NCBI GenBank assembly: GCA_947176675.1
Contig: CAMWRN010000003.1
Location: 1-30,496, forward strand
DNA length: 30,496 nucleotides
Origin: an uncultured Clostridia bacterium
GTDB lineage: Bacteria > Bacillota > Clostridia > Oscillospirales > Ruminococcaceae
Direction: 5' to 3'
The translations under genes were made by a program, and so were the position numbers. The number at the start of each line of letters is the position of its first letter. The stretch's first letter is position 1. Of this stretch, positions 15,552 through 23,364 are shown piece by piece. The notes beneath the pieces are model-generated. The model worked only from the letters and a program-made list of their open reading frames with translations. It searched no databases and had not been told where the DNA came from.

Positions 15552-16847
15552 GTGAGAGCGAGAATACTGCTTATAGCATTGTCGGCGGCGGTGCTGACTT
15601 CATGCGGAGCGAGCGTACACGGCGATTACCGCGGGGATTTCCGCGAAATGGAAAGCATCAGTGAAAGTCTGACCGAGCCCGAACTTGCCCCCGAGTCGCA
15701 GGAGTTTTACTTTGAAGAAGAAACAGACATGGCGGTGTTCCTGCCCATACTTAAAAGAGAAAAGCGTGATACCGAGCTTGAGGACAGGCTGAGACCCTAT
15801 GTGAAAAAAATAATCTGTGCGGACGCTCTTTTGAGGTATGCCATGATGAACAACTATTACGGAGAGGAAATTTTCGACTTCGGCAATTTGGGAGAACATG
15901 AGTTTGATTCGGACAGTCTTAAAACATATACAAAAATACGTGATGAGTTCGGCGGGACAAAGGCACAGCTTCTGAACTTTTTCGGAACGGTCTATACAGA
16001 TGATTATATAGATAGTATATGCGAAAATACGTCGTTTGAGGAAGCGCTTTTCGGCAGCTCCGACAATGGACCGCTTTTTGAGGAGCGGGAGGACGGTGTG
16101 TACCGTCAGGTAATAATGGGTGCAAAGGGAATGATAGGTTATGACTTTACGGATTTTGACGTGCGCTGTTTTGATGGGAAAACCGCCGAGATAGGCGTTC
16201 CCTATAAGCACGGTTACGGCTGCGGCTATGAGATTTTTCACCTCAGGCACGATGAGGGTCGGGGCTGGCGGTTGGATTCCAAAGGAAAGAATTATTGGGT
16301 TAAGACGCATGCTCCGCCTAAGATGGAGACATACGGTAACGCCGCCCGCCCTGAAATTGCCAAGCTTGATATGAAAATGGGACATATCCCGAGAATGGAG
16401 TTTGTCTTTATGTATTTTAACGAAACTGAGGACAGGGACTTTATAGAAAGGGACGGGGAAAAATATTTCCGCGTTAAGAATAATTTTCCCATAGATGATC
16501 TGAGAAAGATTTTTTTCGAGCACATAGACAAGTACAAATGGGAATGGGACGATGAAACGGAGGATTTTGTCCGCACTGACGAGCCGCTTTTGCAGCCCTG
16601 TCTGGATAAATACATAAATGAAGTGTTTATTGAATCGGAGGGAGCTCTGTACCGCCGCGAGGGCGCTCCTGTATATGAAATAGATCACCCCGACTATAAC
16701 GGCAGGGACGCTGTTTCCGCACAGGTAAGCACGCCTGCTTTGGGGGACGATATGATGTCTGTGTTCATATGCGGAAACGGAGAGAAAGCTATGTTTCTCT
16801 CGGACGGAACTCTTGTTACCGATATCCCGCTGAAAGAATCGGAGTAA
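15552..16847 (+). CDS. Lipoprotein with two IseA-like halves
   Basis: A 431-residue exported lipoprotein with a GTG start and AAAGGAGGG ribosome site. The lipobox is LTSC with Cys18. The mature part seems to hold two related units. Residues about 135-185 read LLNFFGTVYTDDYIDS...FEEREDGVYRQ. Residues about 315-375 read LRKIFFEHIDKYKW...LDKYINEVFIESEGALYRR. Both match the general pattern 'helix, YT..Y.D, acidic loop, E..G.LYR' of the IseA (YoeB) inhibitor of cell-wall DL-endopeptidases. This assignment is from pattern memory and is tentative; a generic anchored surface protein is the alternative. The upstream WalR-like box fits, as iseA of B. subtilis belongs to the WalR regulon. Followed 19 bases later by a radical SAM gene. 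Confidence 0.6.
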   Translation: MRARILLIALSAAVLTSCGASVHGDYRGDFREMESISESLTEPELAPESQEFYFEEETDMAVFLPILKREKRDTELEDRLRPYVKKIICADALLRYAMMNNYYGEEIFDFGNLGEHEFDSDSLKTYTKIRDEFGGTKAQLLNFFGTVYTDDYIDSICENTSFEEALFGSSDNGPLFEEREDGVYRQVIMGAKGMIGYDFTDFDVRCFDGKTAEIGVPYKHGYGCGYEIFHLRHDEGRGWRLDSKGKNYWVKTHAPPKMETYGNAARPEIAKLDMKMGHIPRMEFVFMYFNETEDRDFIERDGEKYFRVKNNFPIDDLRKIFFEHIDKYKWEWDDETEDFVRTDEPLLQPCLDKYINEVFIESEGALYRREGAPVYEIDHPDYNGRDAVSAQVSTPALGDDMMSVFICGNGEKAMFLSDGTLVTDIPLKESE

Positions 16848-16866
16848 AATATGAAAGGACATTACT

Positions 16867-17817
16867 ATGGAAATTATTCTTCCCGATCCTGAAACGGGAA
16901 AAAGATACAACGCTCAAAGCGCATACCTTAAAAGGCGCTTCGGCAAAAAAACCGTGAAGATCAGTCTGAACGGCGGTTTTACCTGCCCCAACAGGGACGG
17001 TTCAAAGGGTACGGGCGGCTGCACATATTGCTCCGCAAAGGGAAGCGGCGATTTCGGAGGAGATCCTGCCGAAAGCATTTCAAAGCAGTTTTTGGACGTT
17101 CGCAGCCGTCTCGAAAAAAAGTGGGGAAACGATTTGCTCTACATACCCTATTTTCAGGCGAATACAGGCACATACGCGCCGCTTGAACGTCTAAAAGCCC
17201 TTTACGAAGAAGCCTTGTCACAGGAAAATGCGGTGGGACTTGCCGTCTCCACCCGTCCCGACTGCATATCCTCCGATGTTGCCGATTATCTGGGCAGACT
17301 TTCCGAACGCACCTATCTTACCGTTGAGCTTGGCTTACAGACCATACATGACAGAACTGCCGCCCGAATAAACCGCTGTCATACATACCGCGATTTTCTC
17401 TACGGCTTCAGACTGCTCCGAAGCAGAGGGGTAAACGTCTGCGTACATATTATAAACGGACTTCCGGGCGAGACTCCCCGCATGATGCTTGAGACTGCTC
17501 AGGCTCTGGCGGATCTGGATATTCACGGCATAAAGATACACCTGCTCCATGTTATCCGCGGCACTGCTCTTGCGGAACAGTACGTTCGCGGAGAATTTTC
17601 CGTTCTCGAACCCGAAGACTATGTGGAAATAGTTTGCAGCCAGCTTGAAATCCTGCCGCCCTCCGTGGTGATAGAGCGTCTTACGGGGGACGGTGACAAA
17701 AGCACGCTTATTGCTCCAATGAAAAGTACAAACAAAAAAGCCGTACTGAATGGTATCGACAAGGAGCTCCGCCGCCGCGGCACGGTACAGGGATCGGGAT
17801 ACCGCGGGAAAATCTGA
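16867..17817 (+). CDS. Radical SAM protein, YhcC/TIGR01212-like
   Basis: A 316-residue radical S-adenosylmethionine protein. The cluster-binding cysteines C40, C52 and C55 lie in CPNRDGSKGTGGCTYC, the spaced C-x11-C-x2-C arrangement of the YhcC family rather than the common CxxxCxxC. Further family segments are YFQANTGTYAPLERLK, LAVSTRPDCI, ELGLQTIHD, HIINGLPGET and KIHLLHVIRGT. The length is normal. The ATG is preceded by AAAGGA at eight bases. The family is distantly Elp3-like and its substrate is not established, so I give none. Confidence 0.9.
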   Translation: MEIILPDPETGKRYNAQSAYLKRRFGKKTVKISLNGGFTCPNRDGSKGTGGCTYCSAKGSGDFGGDPAESISKQFLDVRSRLEKKWGNDLLYIPYFQANTGTYAPLERLKALYEEALSQENAVGLAVSTRPDCISSDVADYLGRLSERTYLTVELGLQTIHDRTAARINRCHTYRDFLYGFRLLRSRGVNVCVHIINGLPGETPRMMLETAQALADLDIHGIKIHLLHVIRGTALAEQYVRGEFSVLEPEDYVEIVCSQLEILPPSVVIERLTGDGDKSTLIAPMKSTNKKAVLNGIDKELRRRGTVQGSGYRGKI

Positions 17818-17922
17818 CATTTTGCACAAAAAATTTATTCACATAAACGGAATTTTTCTGTACAAAACATGGAAAGTGTCTTAAACGTCATAAAAAATAT
17901 AATGATTTCGGCAAAAAGGCTA

Positions 17923-17951
17923 TTGCTTTTTTTATGTATATGTGTTAAAAT
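17923..17951 (+). promoter_or_regulatory. Promoter of the epimerase gene
   Basis: TTGCTT at 17923-17928, 17 bases, TAAAAT at 17946-17951, about 50 bases before the ATG at 18008. The rest of the 190-base gap after the radical SAM gene shows no hairpin or reading frame that I would support. Confidence 0.6.
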
Positions 17952-18007
17952 AAAAATGTGTAGAAATGCAGATACAAAAAAATATCGGGAACGGAGGGGC
18001 GGATTTT

Positions 18008-18955
18008 ATGAAAACCGTTTTAATAACCGGCGCGTCGGGTCTTATGGGCAGCGAACTTGCGCTGGCTTTGCTTGAAAAAGGATTCAGCGTTGTGGGAGTT
18101 GACAATACACCGGGCGCAGGCGCGGACGATCCCAATTATACCTTTGTGCAGGCTGCTGCCGATGATAAGGACGCTGTTACAAGAGCTATGACAGAAAACA
18201 AAATAGATGCATTGGTTCATCTTGCGTGCACGGTGGATAACGATTTGCCTAACATCATCACGTCCGCTCACGAAAAGCAGTCGGCGGCAATCGATAAATA
18301 CCTTTACAAAGCGGCTATCACAGCGGGAGCTTCCGATGTGATACTTGTAAGCACTCATCAGGTTTACGCTCACCAGAAGACTCGCGAGCCTATACGTGAG
18401 ACTGCGGACGAAAAACCTTCTACAGCATATGCGAAAATGAAGTACGAAAGCGAAAAGGCTCTGTCAAAGGAAATAAAGAAAGCAAACTCCACAAAGGGCG
18501 TTATCGCAAGAGTGTGTCCCATTTATACCAAGGACTACGCTCCCAATCTCCACGCCAGGATCTACGATCCTAAGGACAGCTGTTCTTACATATACGGCTA
18601 CGGTGACTACGGTTTCTCGTTTTGCTGCCTGTTCAATTTGGTGGACTTTATACTGGGTATCCTTACGGTGACCGGCGGCATTAACTATCAGGGCATCTAT
18701 AATGTCTGCGACTCAAAGCCTATCCTTGCCAAGGAGATCGTGGACTTTGAAAGACAGTACCACAAGCTTGGCGCGGTAATTCAGAGGAACTACGGTTCGG
18801 ACGCAGTAAAGTCCGCGCTGGCATTCGGTTCAAAAACGGCGAAGATAGACTACCGCTATAATGACCTGAGTACAGTATGCAGCAATATTTCATACGACAA
18901 CACTAAGGCGCAGAGAATTTCTACATTCCGCTGGAAGTTGTCCAATACAAAGTAA
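18008..18955 (+). CDS. NAD-dependent epimerase/dehydratase family protein
   Basis: A 315-residue extended short-chain dehydrogenase. The Rossmann motif TGASGLMG (GxxGxxG) sits at residues 7-14, an acidic residue ends the second strand (VVGVDN), and STHQVYA plus Y-A-K-M-K supply the Ser/Thr and YxxxK catalytic elements. The second half (RVCPIYTKDYAPNLHARI and YNVCDSKP) fits nucleotide-sugar epimerases, but the substrate is not identifiable. I use ATG 18008 with GGAGGGG upstream. A strong terminator follows, so the gene is probably monocistronic. Confidence 0.85.
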   Translation: MKTVLITGASGLMGSELALALLEKGFSVVGVDNTPGAGADDPNYTFVQAAADDKDAVTRAMTENKIDALVHLACTVDNDLPNIITSAHEKQSAAIDKYLYKAAITAGASDVILVSTHQVYAHQKTREPIRETADEKPSTAYAKMKYESEKALSKEIKKANSTKGVIARVCPIYTKDYAPNLHARIYDPKDSCSYIYGYGDYGFSFCCLFNLVDFILGILTVTGGINYQGIYNVCDSKPILAKEIVDFERQYHKLGAVIQRNYGSDAVKSALAFGSKTAKIDYRYNDLSTVCSNISYDNTKAQRISTFRWKLSNTK

Positions 18956-18962
18956 AAAAATT

Positions 18963-18996
18963 GTCGGAGACCGAAAGGTTTCCGACTTTTAGTTTT
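18963..18996 (+). terminator. Rho-independent terminator after the epimerase gene
   Basis: Ten base pairs (18963-18972 with 18977-18986, one G-U) closed by a GAAA tetraloop and followed by TTTTAGTTTT. Eight bases after the stop codon. Confidence 0.92.
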
Positions 18997-19014
18997 ATTG
19001 AAAAATAATGAAAA

Positions 19015-19257
19015 TCACAGTCCCGAAAAGGTATAAAGTCTGTTGAGAAAAATGAGTTCCACGCCGTCGGGGGTGCGGTAAAGACTGAACACCTCTATAG
19101 GTTCGGCGTGAAGGATATTGTAAGAATTGATGTAAACGGTCATGTAACCCGCTGTAAAGCCGATAAGCAGTACAGCTGCGGTAACAGACATAAGCAGTCT
19201 GCGGCGGCGGCGTTTCGCTTCGCTCATTTTTATTTTAAATGTGAACGGACTTTTCAT
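19015..19257 (-). CDS. Small membrane protein downstream of spoIIP, unknown
   Basis: An 80-residue protein with a basic cytoplasmic start containing RRRRR, one transmembrane helix (LLMSVTAAVLLIGFTAGYM, about residues 21-39) and a short external domain ending VELIFLNRLYTFSGL. It starts 23 bases after the spoIIP stop, with GGGAAGTG ahead of the ATG. No family recognised. Position suggests coexpression with spoIIP in the mother cell under sigma-E and perhaps an accessory role in engulfment, but this is inference from position only. Confidence 0.6.
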   Translation of the reverse strand: MKSPFTFKIKMSEAKRRRRRLLMSVTAAVLLIGFTAGYMTVYINSYNILHAEPIEVFSLYRTPDGVELIFLNRLYTFSGL

Positions 19258-19280
19258 TTTAACACTTCCCGACGGTATTT

Positions 19281-20558
19281 TTATGTAAGCTCCTCCAGAC
19301 ATTTGGCAAGGGATTTTCCCACAAGTTCGCCGCTGTATTCGGCTTGCTCTATGCTGTTGGCGTGTCCGCCCATTTCAATAAGTATGGAGCCTGTTGTCAA
19401 GTCCTGATTGTATTTGCGGTAGTCGAACAAAACGGGTCGGGTAAGTCCCGGATAGTCGCTTTCCATCTGCCGCTGGAGCAGACAGGCGAAGCGCAGGTTT
19501 TTCATGTAGTTCGGCATATTCATTGTGCCGTCGTCGCAGCCGCAGATTATCATTACCTGCGCGGCGTTTTTGCCGTCAATATCTGCAACAGGAGCTATCC
19601 TCTCGCCGCTTTCCCTCTCGATGGCGTCGCGGTGAATGTCAAGAACTATTTTTATGGAGGGGTATTCTTCAAGATATTTCTGCACAGTCTCGCGGCTCAG
19701 GTCGTAGCTTCCGTTATAGGACGGATAGTCGTGCAGAGTTCCGTCGTGGATAACGCCTATACCTGCGGCTTCAAGCTGCTCGGCGATCTTATCCCCCACG
19801 GCGACCATGTTCATCGACCTGTCGGTGGTGCGGGAATTGAAGCTTGCGTCGTAAAAGTCCCTTTCGTAAGGCTCGTAGCTTTCGGTGGCATGAGTGTGCA
19901 TTATCAGCACTTGAGGGTTTTGCGAGCTGCTGTTTTTTTCTATAGCAAAATCAGGAAGCAGACGGCTTTCCTCCAGAACGCGGTCGTTTGAAACGCTTGT
20001 GACGTTTCTTACCTGTCCCGCAATGTCAAGGTCTACATAGGCTTCGCCTTTCATGTACCCATAGGTCATGGAGGTGATAGTTCCGTCGTGACTTTCCAGA
20101 CTTTCGGGGTACGGCTTGGGGCCCGCGTCCGGCTTTTCGTCGGGAACAAAACGTTCCTCATCGGTGCTGTTGGGAATTTCCAGTTCTCCCCATGAGAGCA
20201 TTTCGCTGTCGTCTACAGTAAAGAGTGCGGAGCGTGTTTCCTGCGTATCCTTGGATAATCCAGACATCGGCTTGTCCGCAGTGATATTTTCATCGGCAGC
20301 CTGTTCAGACTGTATGCTTTGGTTCTCCGACAGCGGGAAAACGTCCCCTACCGAAAGCATTGCGGAGGCTTTCGCCGCACTAAACGCAGCATAGGACGCA
20401 GAGGAAGCTCCGTTTATTACGGGCAGGGCAACTACAAGAATTCCGGCAGCGGCGGCGGAAGAAAATACCGCAAGCCTTGCAAAAGCCGTTCCGCGTTTTT
20501 TCCGTCTGCACGGTTTTCCGACGGCGGCGCTGCGGCTTCGGCGGTTTCGGGAAATCAT
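19281..20558 (-). CDS. spoIIP: Stage II sporulation protein P
   Basis: Peptidoglycan amidase and endopeptidase of the DMP engulfment complex (SpoIID-SpoIIM-SpoIIP). From the ATG at 20558 (AAAGGGGGAG upstream) the product is 425 residues: a basic N-terminus with RRKKR, one transmembrane anchor (LAVFSSAAAAGILVVALPVI), a long linker, then the catalytic domain. Conserved sites are MHTHATESY, LDIHRDAIE and IEMGGHANS, the expected His/Glu/His metal set. Length fits the family. A near-consensus sigma-E promoter precedes it. The gpr protease gene often found beside spoIIP is absent here. Confidence 0.93.
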   Translation of the reverse strand: MISRNRRSRSAAVGKPCRRKKRGTAFARLAVFSSAAAAGILVVALPVINGASSASYAAFSAAKASAMLSVGDVFPLSENQSIQSEQAADENITADKPMSGLSKDTQETRSALFTVDDSEMLSWGELEIPNSTDEERFVPDEKPDAGPKPYPESLESHDGTITSMTYGYMKGEAYVDLDIAGQVRNVTSVSNDRVLEESRLLPDFAIEKNSSSQNPQVLIMHTHATESYEPYERDFYDASFNSRTTDRSMNMVAVGDKIAEQLEAAGIGVIHDGTLHDYPSYNGSYDLSRETVQKYLEEYPSIKIVLDIHRDAIERESGERIAPVADIDGKNAAQVMIICGCDDGTMNMPNYMKNLRFACLLQRQMESDYPGLTRPVLFDYRKYNQDLTTGSILIEMGGHANSIEQAEYSGELVGKSLAKCLEELT

Positions 20559-20594
20559 GGAATACTCCCCCTTTCGGCGATCTTTTCTAAGTAT

Positions 20595-20624
20595 ATAGTA
20601 TGCCATGGGAGATGTAAAATATTC
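20595..20624 (-). promoter_or_regulatory. Sigma-E type sporulation promoter of spoIIP
   Basis: On the minus strand GAATATTT (complement 20617-20624) exactly fits the -35 KMATATTT. A 14-base spacer leads to CATACTAT (complement 20595-20602), seven of eight matches to CATACAAT. The start would lie about 30 bases before the spoIIP ATG. This pattern is unlike the vegetative promoters elsewhere in the window. Confidence 0.8.
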
Positions 20625-20698
20625 CTGTGATCGGGTCCGGATATCAGGCTTTAAATTTCAGGCGTGATTTTGTCTGCATTTTATGAACTGTAAATACA

Positions 20699-20902
20699 TT
20701 ATTTACTATCGCTCAAATCTATATCATTGTCAATGCAGTACAAAGCGGACCGCAGCAAAAGCTGTGCCTTGCTGATGTCGTTTTTTTCGCAGTACTCCGA
20801 TATTTTTTCGTATTCCGCTATTTTGGCATTAACTGTAAATGTTTTGTACGTTTTATCGTGATATTTTTTGTTCGCCCTTTTTTGTGCTTCTGTTCTCATC
20901 AT
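20699..20902 (-). CDS. Small ribbon-helix-helix-like protein
   Basis: A 67-residue protein (66 if the second of two adjacent ATGs is used) preceded by AAAGGGTGA. The basic N-terminus (AQKRANKKYHDKTYK) leads into a strand FTVNAKIAE and two helices (EYEKISEYCEKNDIS and KAQLLLRSALYCIDN), the order of a CopG/Arc-type DNA-binding fold. It could be an autoregulator or antitoxin-like protein. The divergent neighbour at 21051 shares its promoter region. Function not established. A weak hairpin (20690-20706) overlaps the stop codon. Confidence 0.6.
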   Translation of the reverse strand: MMRTEAQKRANKKYHDKTYKTFTVNAKIAEYEKISEYCEKNDISKAQLLLRSALYCIDNDIDLSDSK

Positions 20903-20944
20903 TTCACCCTTTGTTAATTTTTCATAATTTTAATGTAGTGGATT

Positions 20945-20972
20945 ATTGTATTTTTATATGCTATTTCGTCAA
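20945..20972 (-). promoter_or_regulatory. Promoter of the ribbon-helix-helix-like gene
   Basis: Minus strand TTGACG (complement 20967-20972), 16 bases, TACAAT (complement 20945-20950). Its -35 lies back-to-back with that of the divergent gene. Confidence 0.65.
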
Positions 20973-20985
20973 TAAGCATATTGAC
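20968..20985. promoter_or_regulatory. Dyad between divergent -35 boxes (candidate operator)
   Basis: GTCAAT at 20968-20973 and ATTGAC at 20980-20985 form a perfect 6-bp inverted repeat with a six-base centre. Each half overlaps one -35 box, so a dimeric binder here would block both promoters. The simplest candidate is the adjacent ribbon-helix-helix-like protein. Confidence 0.45.
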
Positions 20986-21009
20986 ATATATAATAAACCA
21001 TGGTATAAT
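20981..21009 (+). promoter_or_regulatory. Consensus promoter of the 82-residue gene
   Basis: TTGACA at 20981-20986, 17 bases, TATAAT at 21004-21009: a perfect vegetative consensus. The start would be near 21016, about 35 bases before the ATG. Confidence 0.85.
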
Positions 21010-21050
21010 ATAATCAAGAAAAACAAATCCGCACGGAAAGGAAAATCATT

Positions 21051-21299
21051 ATGGATCCAAACGAATTCAGCTTTGGTGCCCTTTTTAACTGCGCCGATTT
21101 CCGCTTCAGCGAATCGCTCGCTTTTAAAGAAGCTTTCGCGGAATTGAACAATATATTGGAAACCGAACTGTGTAAGTCCGACCTTCGTAGCAGGCTCGAC
21201 AACGCGGCGAACCGGTGTATATTCGAGGCGCGTTCGGATGCATTCAAACAGGGATTCTGCTTTGCGGTAAAGTCAATAAAATTTTTGCTGAAAATTTAA
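21051..21299 (+). CDS. Hypothetical small protein, 82 residues
   Basis: Not recognised. The ATG is preceded by AAAGGAAAA and a perfect promoter, and a terminator follows, so it is very probably a real monocistronic gene. The sequence is helical and amphipathic (SLAFKEAFAELNNILETELCK, then RSRLDNAANRCIFEARSDAFKQGFCFAVKSI) with three of its four Cys spread through the second half. There is no signal peptide. The late EARSDAFKQGF pattern recalls small clostridial proteins with a Y/F-x-x-G-F C-terminal helix, but I would not name a family. It is divergent from the ribbon-helix-helix-like gene. Confidence 0.7.
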   Translation: MDPNEFSFGALFNCADFRFSESLAFKEAFAELNNILETELCKSDLRSRLDNAANRCIFEARSDAFKQGFCFAVKSIKFLLKI

Positions 21300-21331
21300 G
21301 ACGTCGGCGCGGTAATAATTATCGGGAAAAA

Positions 21332-21360
21332 ACGGGCTGTACTTTCGCTGTACAGCCCGT
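21332..21360. terminator. Bidirectional terminator between the small gene and thrS
   Basis: An 11-bp perfect stem (21332-21342 with 21350-21360) and a seven-base loop. On the plus strand TTTGCTGTTTTT follows; on the minus strand the A run at 21327-21332 gives a T run. It serves both convergent genes. Confidence 0.92.
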
Positions 21361-21369
21361 TTGCTGTTT

Positions 21370-23313
21370 TTATCTGACTTTTTCGTCGTTTTCTTTGAAA
21401 ATTCTTTCCAGTACTTCGTCCATGGGTTTTGCTCCAAGGTCGCCCTCCTTGCAGGAACGGAGAGAAAGTGTGTTCTCCTCCACTTCCTTGTCGCCTACGA
21501 TAAAGAAGTAGGGTATCTTGTCAAGCTGCGCCTGACGAATTTTGTAGCCAACGCCCTCCTTGCGGGAGTCAACTGTCGCTCTTATGCCGCGGGCTTCGAG
21601 CTTTTTAAGAACATTTTGACAGTACTCCGCAGCTCTGTCCGTAACGGGAAGAATCCTTACCTGTTCGGGAGAAAGCCACAACGGCAGCGCGCCTGCAAAG
21701 GTTTCAAGCAGGTATGCGAGAGTACGCTCATAGCAGCCGAGAGAAGTTCTGTGAATGATATAGGGACGTCTCTTTTTACCGTCAACATCGGTGTATTCCA
21801 TTCCAAACTGTTCAGCCAAAAGCTGGTCAACCTGAATAGTTACTATCGTATCCTCCTTGCCGTATACGTTGTGGTACTGAATATCAAGCTTAGGACCGTA
21901 AAAAGCAGCCTCGTCTATACCGACAGTATATTCCACGCCAAGATCGTCAAGTATCTTGCCCATAATGCCTTGGGCTTCGTCCCACTGTTCGGGAGTTCCG
22001 ATATATTTTTCCTTATTATTGGGATCCCACTGTGAGAAGCGGAAAGTACAATTGTCAAGCAGACCTACTGTGTCAAGAACATATTTTGCAAGGTCAAGAC
22101 ACTCTTTAAATTCCTCTTCAAGCTGTTCGGGACGGAGAATATAGTGTCCCTCGGAAATTGTAAACTGACGAACACGGATAAGACCGTGCATTTCGCCGCT
22201 GTCCTCGTTTCTGAAAAGTGTGGAGGTCTCCGTCAGTCTCATAGGAAGATCGCGGTAGGAGCGTGCTCTGTTCAAAAATACCTGATACTGGAAAGGACAG
22301 GTCATAGGACGGAGAGCAAAGCATTCCTTAGTTTCGTCGTGGGGGTCGCCGAGAACGAACATTCCGTCAAGGTAGTGATCCCAGTGTCCTGAAATTTTAT
22401 AAAGCTCACGCTTTGCCATGTATGGTGTTTTTGTAAGCTGACAGCCGCGCTTCTGCTCAACGTCCTCGATCCAGCGCTGGAGTATCTGAATTACCCTTGC
22501 GCCCTTTGGCAGAAGAATGGGAAGTCCCTGACCGATGTAGTCAACGGTGGTAAAGTATTCCAGTTCGCGTCCGAGCTTGTTGTGGTCGCGTTTTTTTGCT
22601 TCCTCGGCAGCCTTGAGGTGCTCTTCAAGCTGACTTGCCTTAGGGTACGCAGTACCGTAAACACGGGAAAGCTGCTTGCCCTTGGCGTCGCCGCGCCAGT
22701 ACGCGCCTGTGCAGGCTGTAAGCTTAAAAGCCTTTACAGCGGAAGTGTTCATCAGATGAGGACCTGCGCAAAGGTCGGTGAAGTCCCCCTGCTTGTAGAA
22801 GCTGATGTCTTCGCCCTTGCCTGCGTGTTCGGCGCAAAGCTCAACCTTGTAAGGCTCGCCCATTTTTTCAAGCATAGCCTTAGCCTCGTCAGCCGGCAGA
22901 CCGAACTGCTCAATGGCAATATCTTCCTTGACAATTTTTTTCATCTCGGCCTCGAGAGCAGTCAGGTCGTCGGCAGTAAACGCTTTTTCTGTATCGAAAT
23001 CATAGTAAAAGCCGTTGTCGATAGCGGGACCTATTGCAAGCTTAACGTTTGGGTACAGTCTTTTAACAGCCTGTGCCAGAATGTGGGAAGCCGTATGCCA
23101 GAAGGTCTTTTTGCCCTCGTCGCTGTCAAAGGTCATTACCTCAAAGGTGCAGTCCTTGTCAATAGTGGTACGCAGATCGCATACCTGACCGTCCAGCTTT
23201 ACGCAGCAGGCGGACTTGTAAAGTCCCATGCCGATGCCCTTAACCACTTCCGCCGCGGGCATTGACGATTCGATTTCCTTGACCGAACCGTCTTTCAGTG
23301 TTAGTTTGATCAT
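21370..23313 (-). CDS. thrS: Threonine--tRNA ligase
   Basis: Class II synthetase charging tRNA-Thr. The 647 residues include the N-terminal TGS domain (IKLTLKDGSVKEIE start) and the editing domain with HTASHILAQAV and GPAIDNGFYYDF. The catalytic core has motif 2 FRNEDSGEMHGLIRVRQFTISEGH and motif 3 IHRTSLGCYERTLAYLLE, followed by the anticodon domain (PLWLSPEQVRILPVTD to the end). The zinc Cys lies in RPMTCPFQYQV. Some motif residues differ from the E. coli type but fit a clostridial subtype. AAAGGAGAT precedes the ATG. The 51-base gap from vanW has no leader, so a T-box upstream of vanW probably controls thrS by readthrough. Confidence 0.96.
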   Translation of the reverse strand: MIKLTLKDGSVKEIESSMPAAEVVKGIGMGLYKSACCVKLDGQVCDLRTTIDKDCTFEVMTFDSDEGKKTFWHTASHILAQAVKRLYPNVKLAIGPAIDNGFYYDFDTEKAFTADDLTALEAEMKKIVKEDIAIEQFGLPADEAKAMLEKMGEPYKVELCAEHAGKGEDISFYKQGDFTDLCAGPHLMNTSAVKAFKLTACTGAYWRGDAKGKQLSRVYGTAYPKASQLEEHLKAAEEAKKRDHNKLGRELEYFTTVDYIGQGLPILLPKGARVIQILQRWIEDVEQKRGCQLTKTPYMAKRELYKISGHWDHYLDGMFVLGDPHDETKECFALRPMTCPFQYQVFLNRARSYRDLPMRLTETSTLFRNEDSGEMHGLIRVRQFTISEGHYILRPEQLEEEFKECLDLAKYVLDTVGLLDNCTFRFSQWDPNNKEKYIGTPEQWDEAQGIMGKILDDLGVEYTVGIDEAAFYGPKLDIQYHNVYGKEDTIVTIQVDQLLAEQFGMEYTDVDGKKRRPYIIHRTSLGCYERTLAYLLETFAGALPLWLSPEQVRILPVTDRAAEYCQNVLKKLEARGIRATVDSRKEGVGYKIRQAQLDKIPYFFIVGDKEVEENTLSLRSCKEGDLGAKPMDEVLERIFKENDEKVR

Positions 23314-23364
23314 TTTAATTATCTCCTTTGTATAATTTATAATAAAAATTACATATAGTAAAAT

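Noticed and set aside
15600..16910. Minus-strand open frame of 436 codons opposite the IseA-like lipoprotein gene
   Set aside because: No ribosome site, low-complexity Val/Ile/Lys composition, and fully antisense to a gene with promoter, lipobox and good start.
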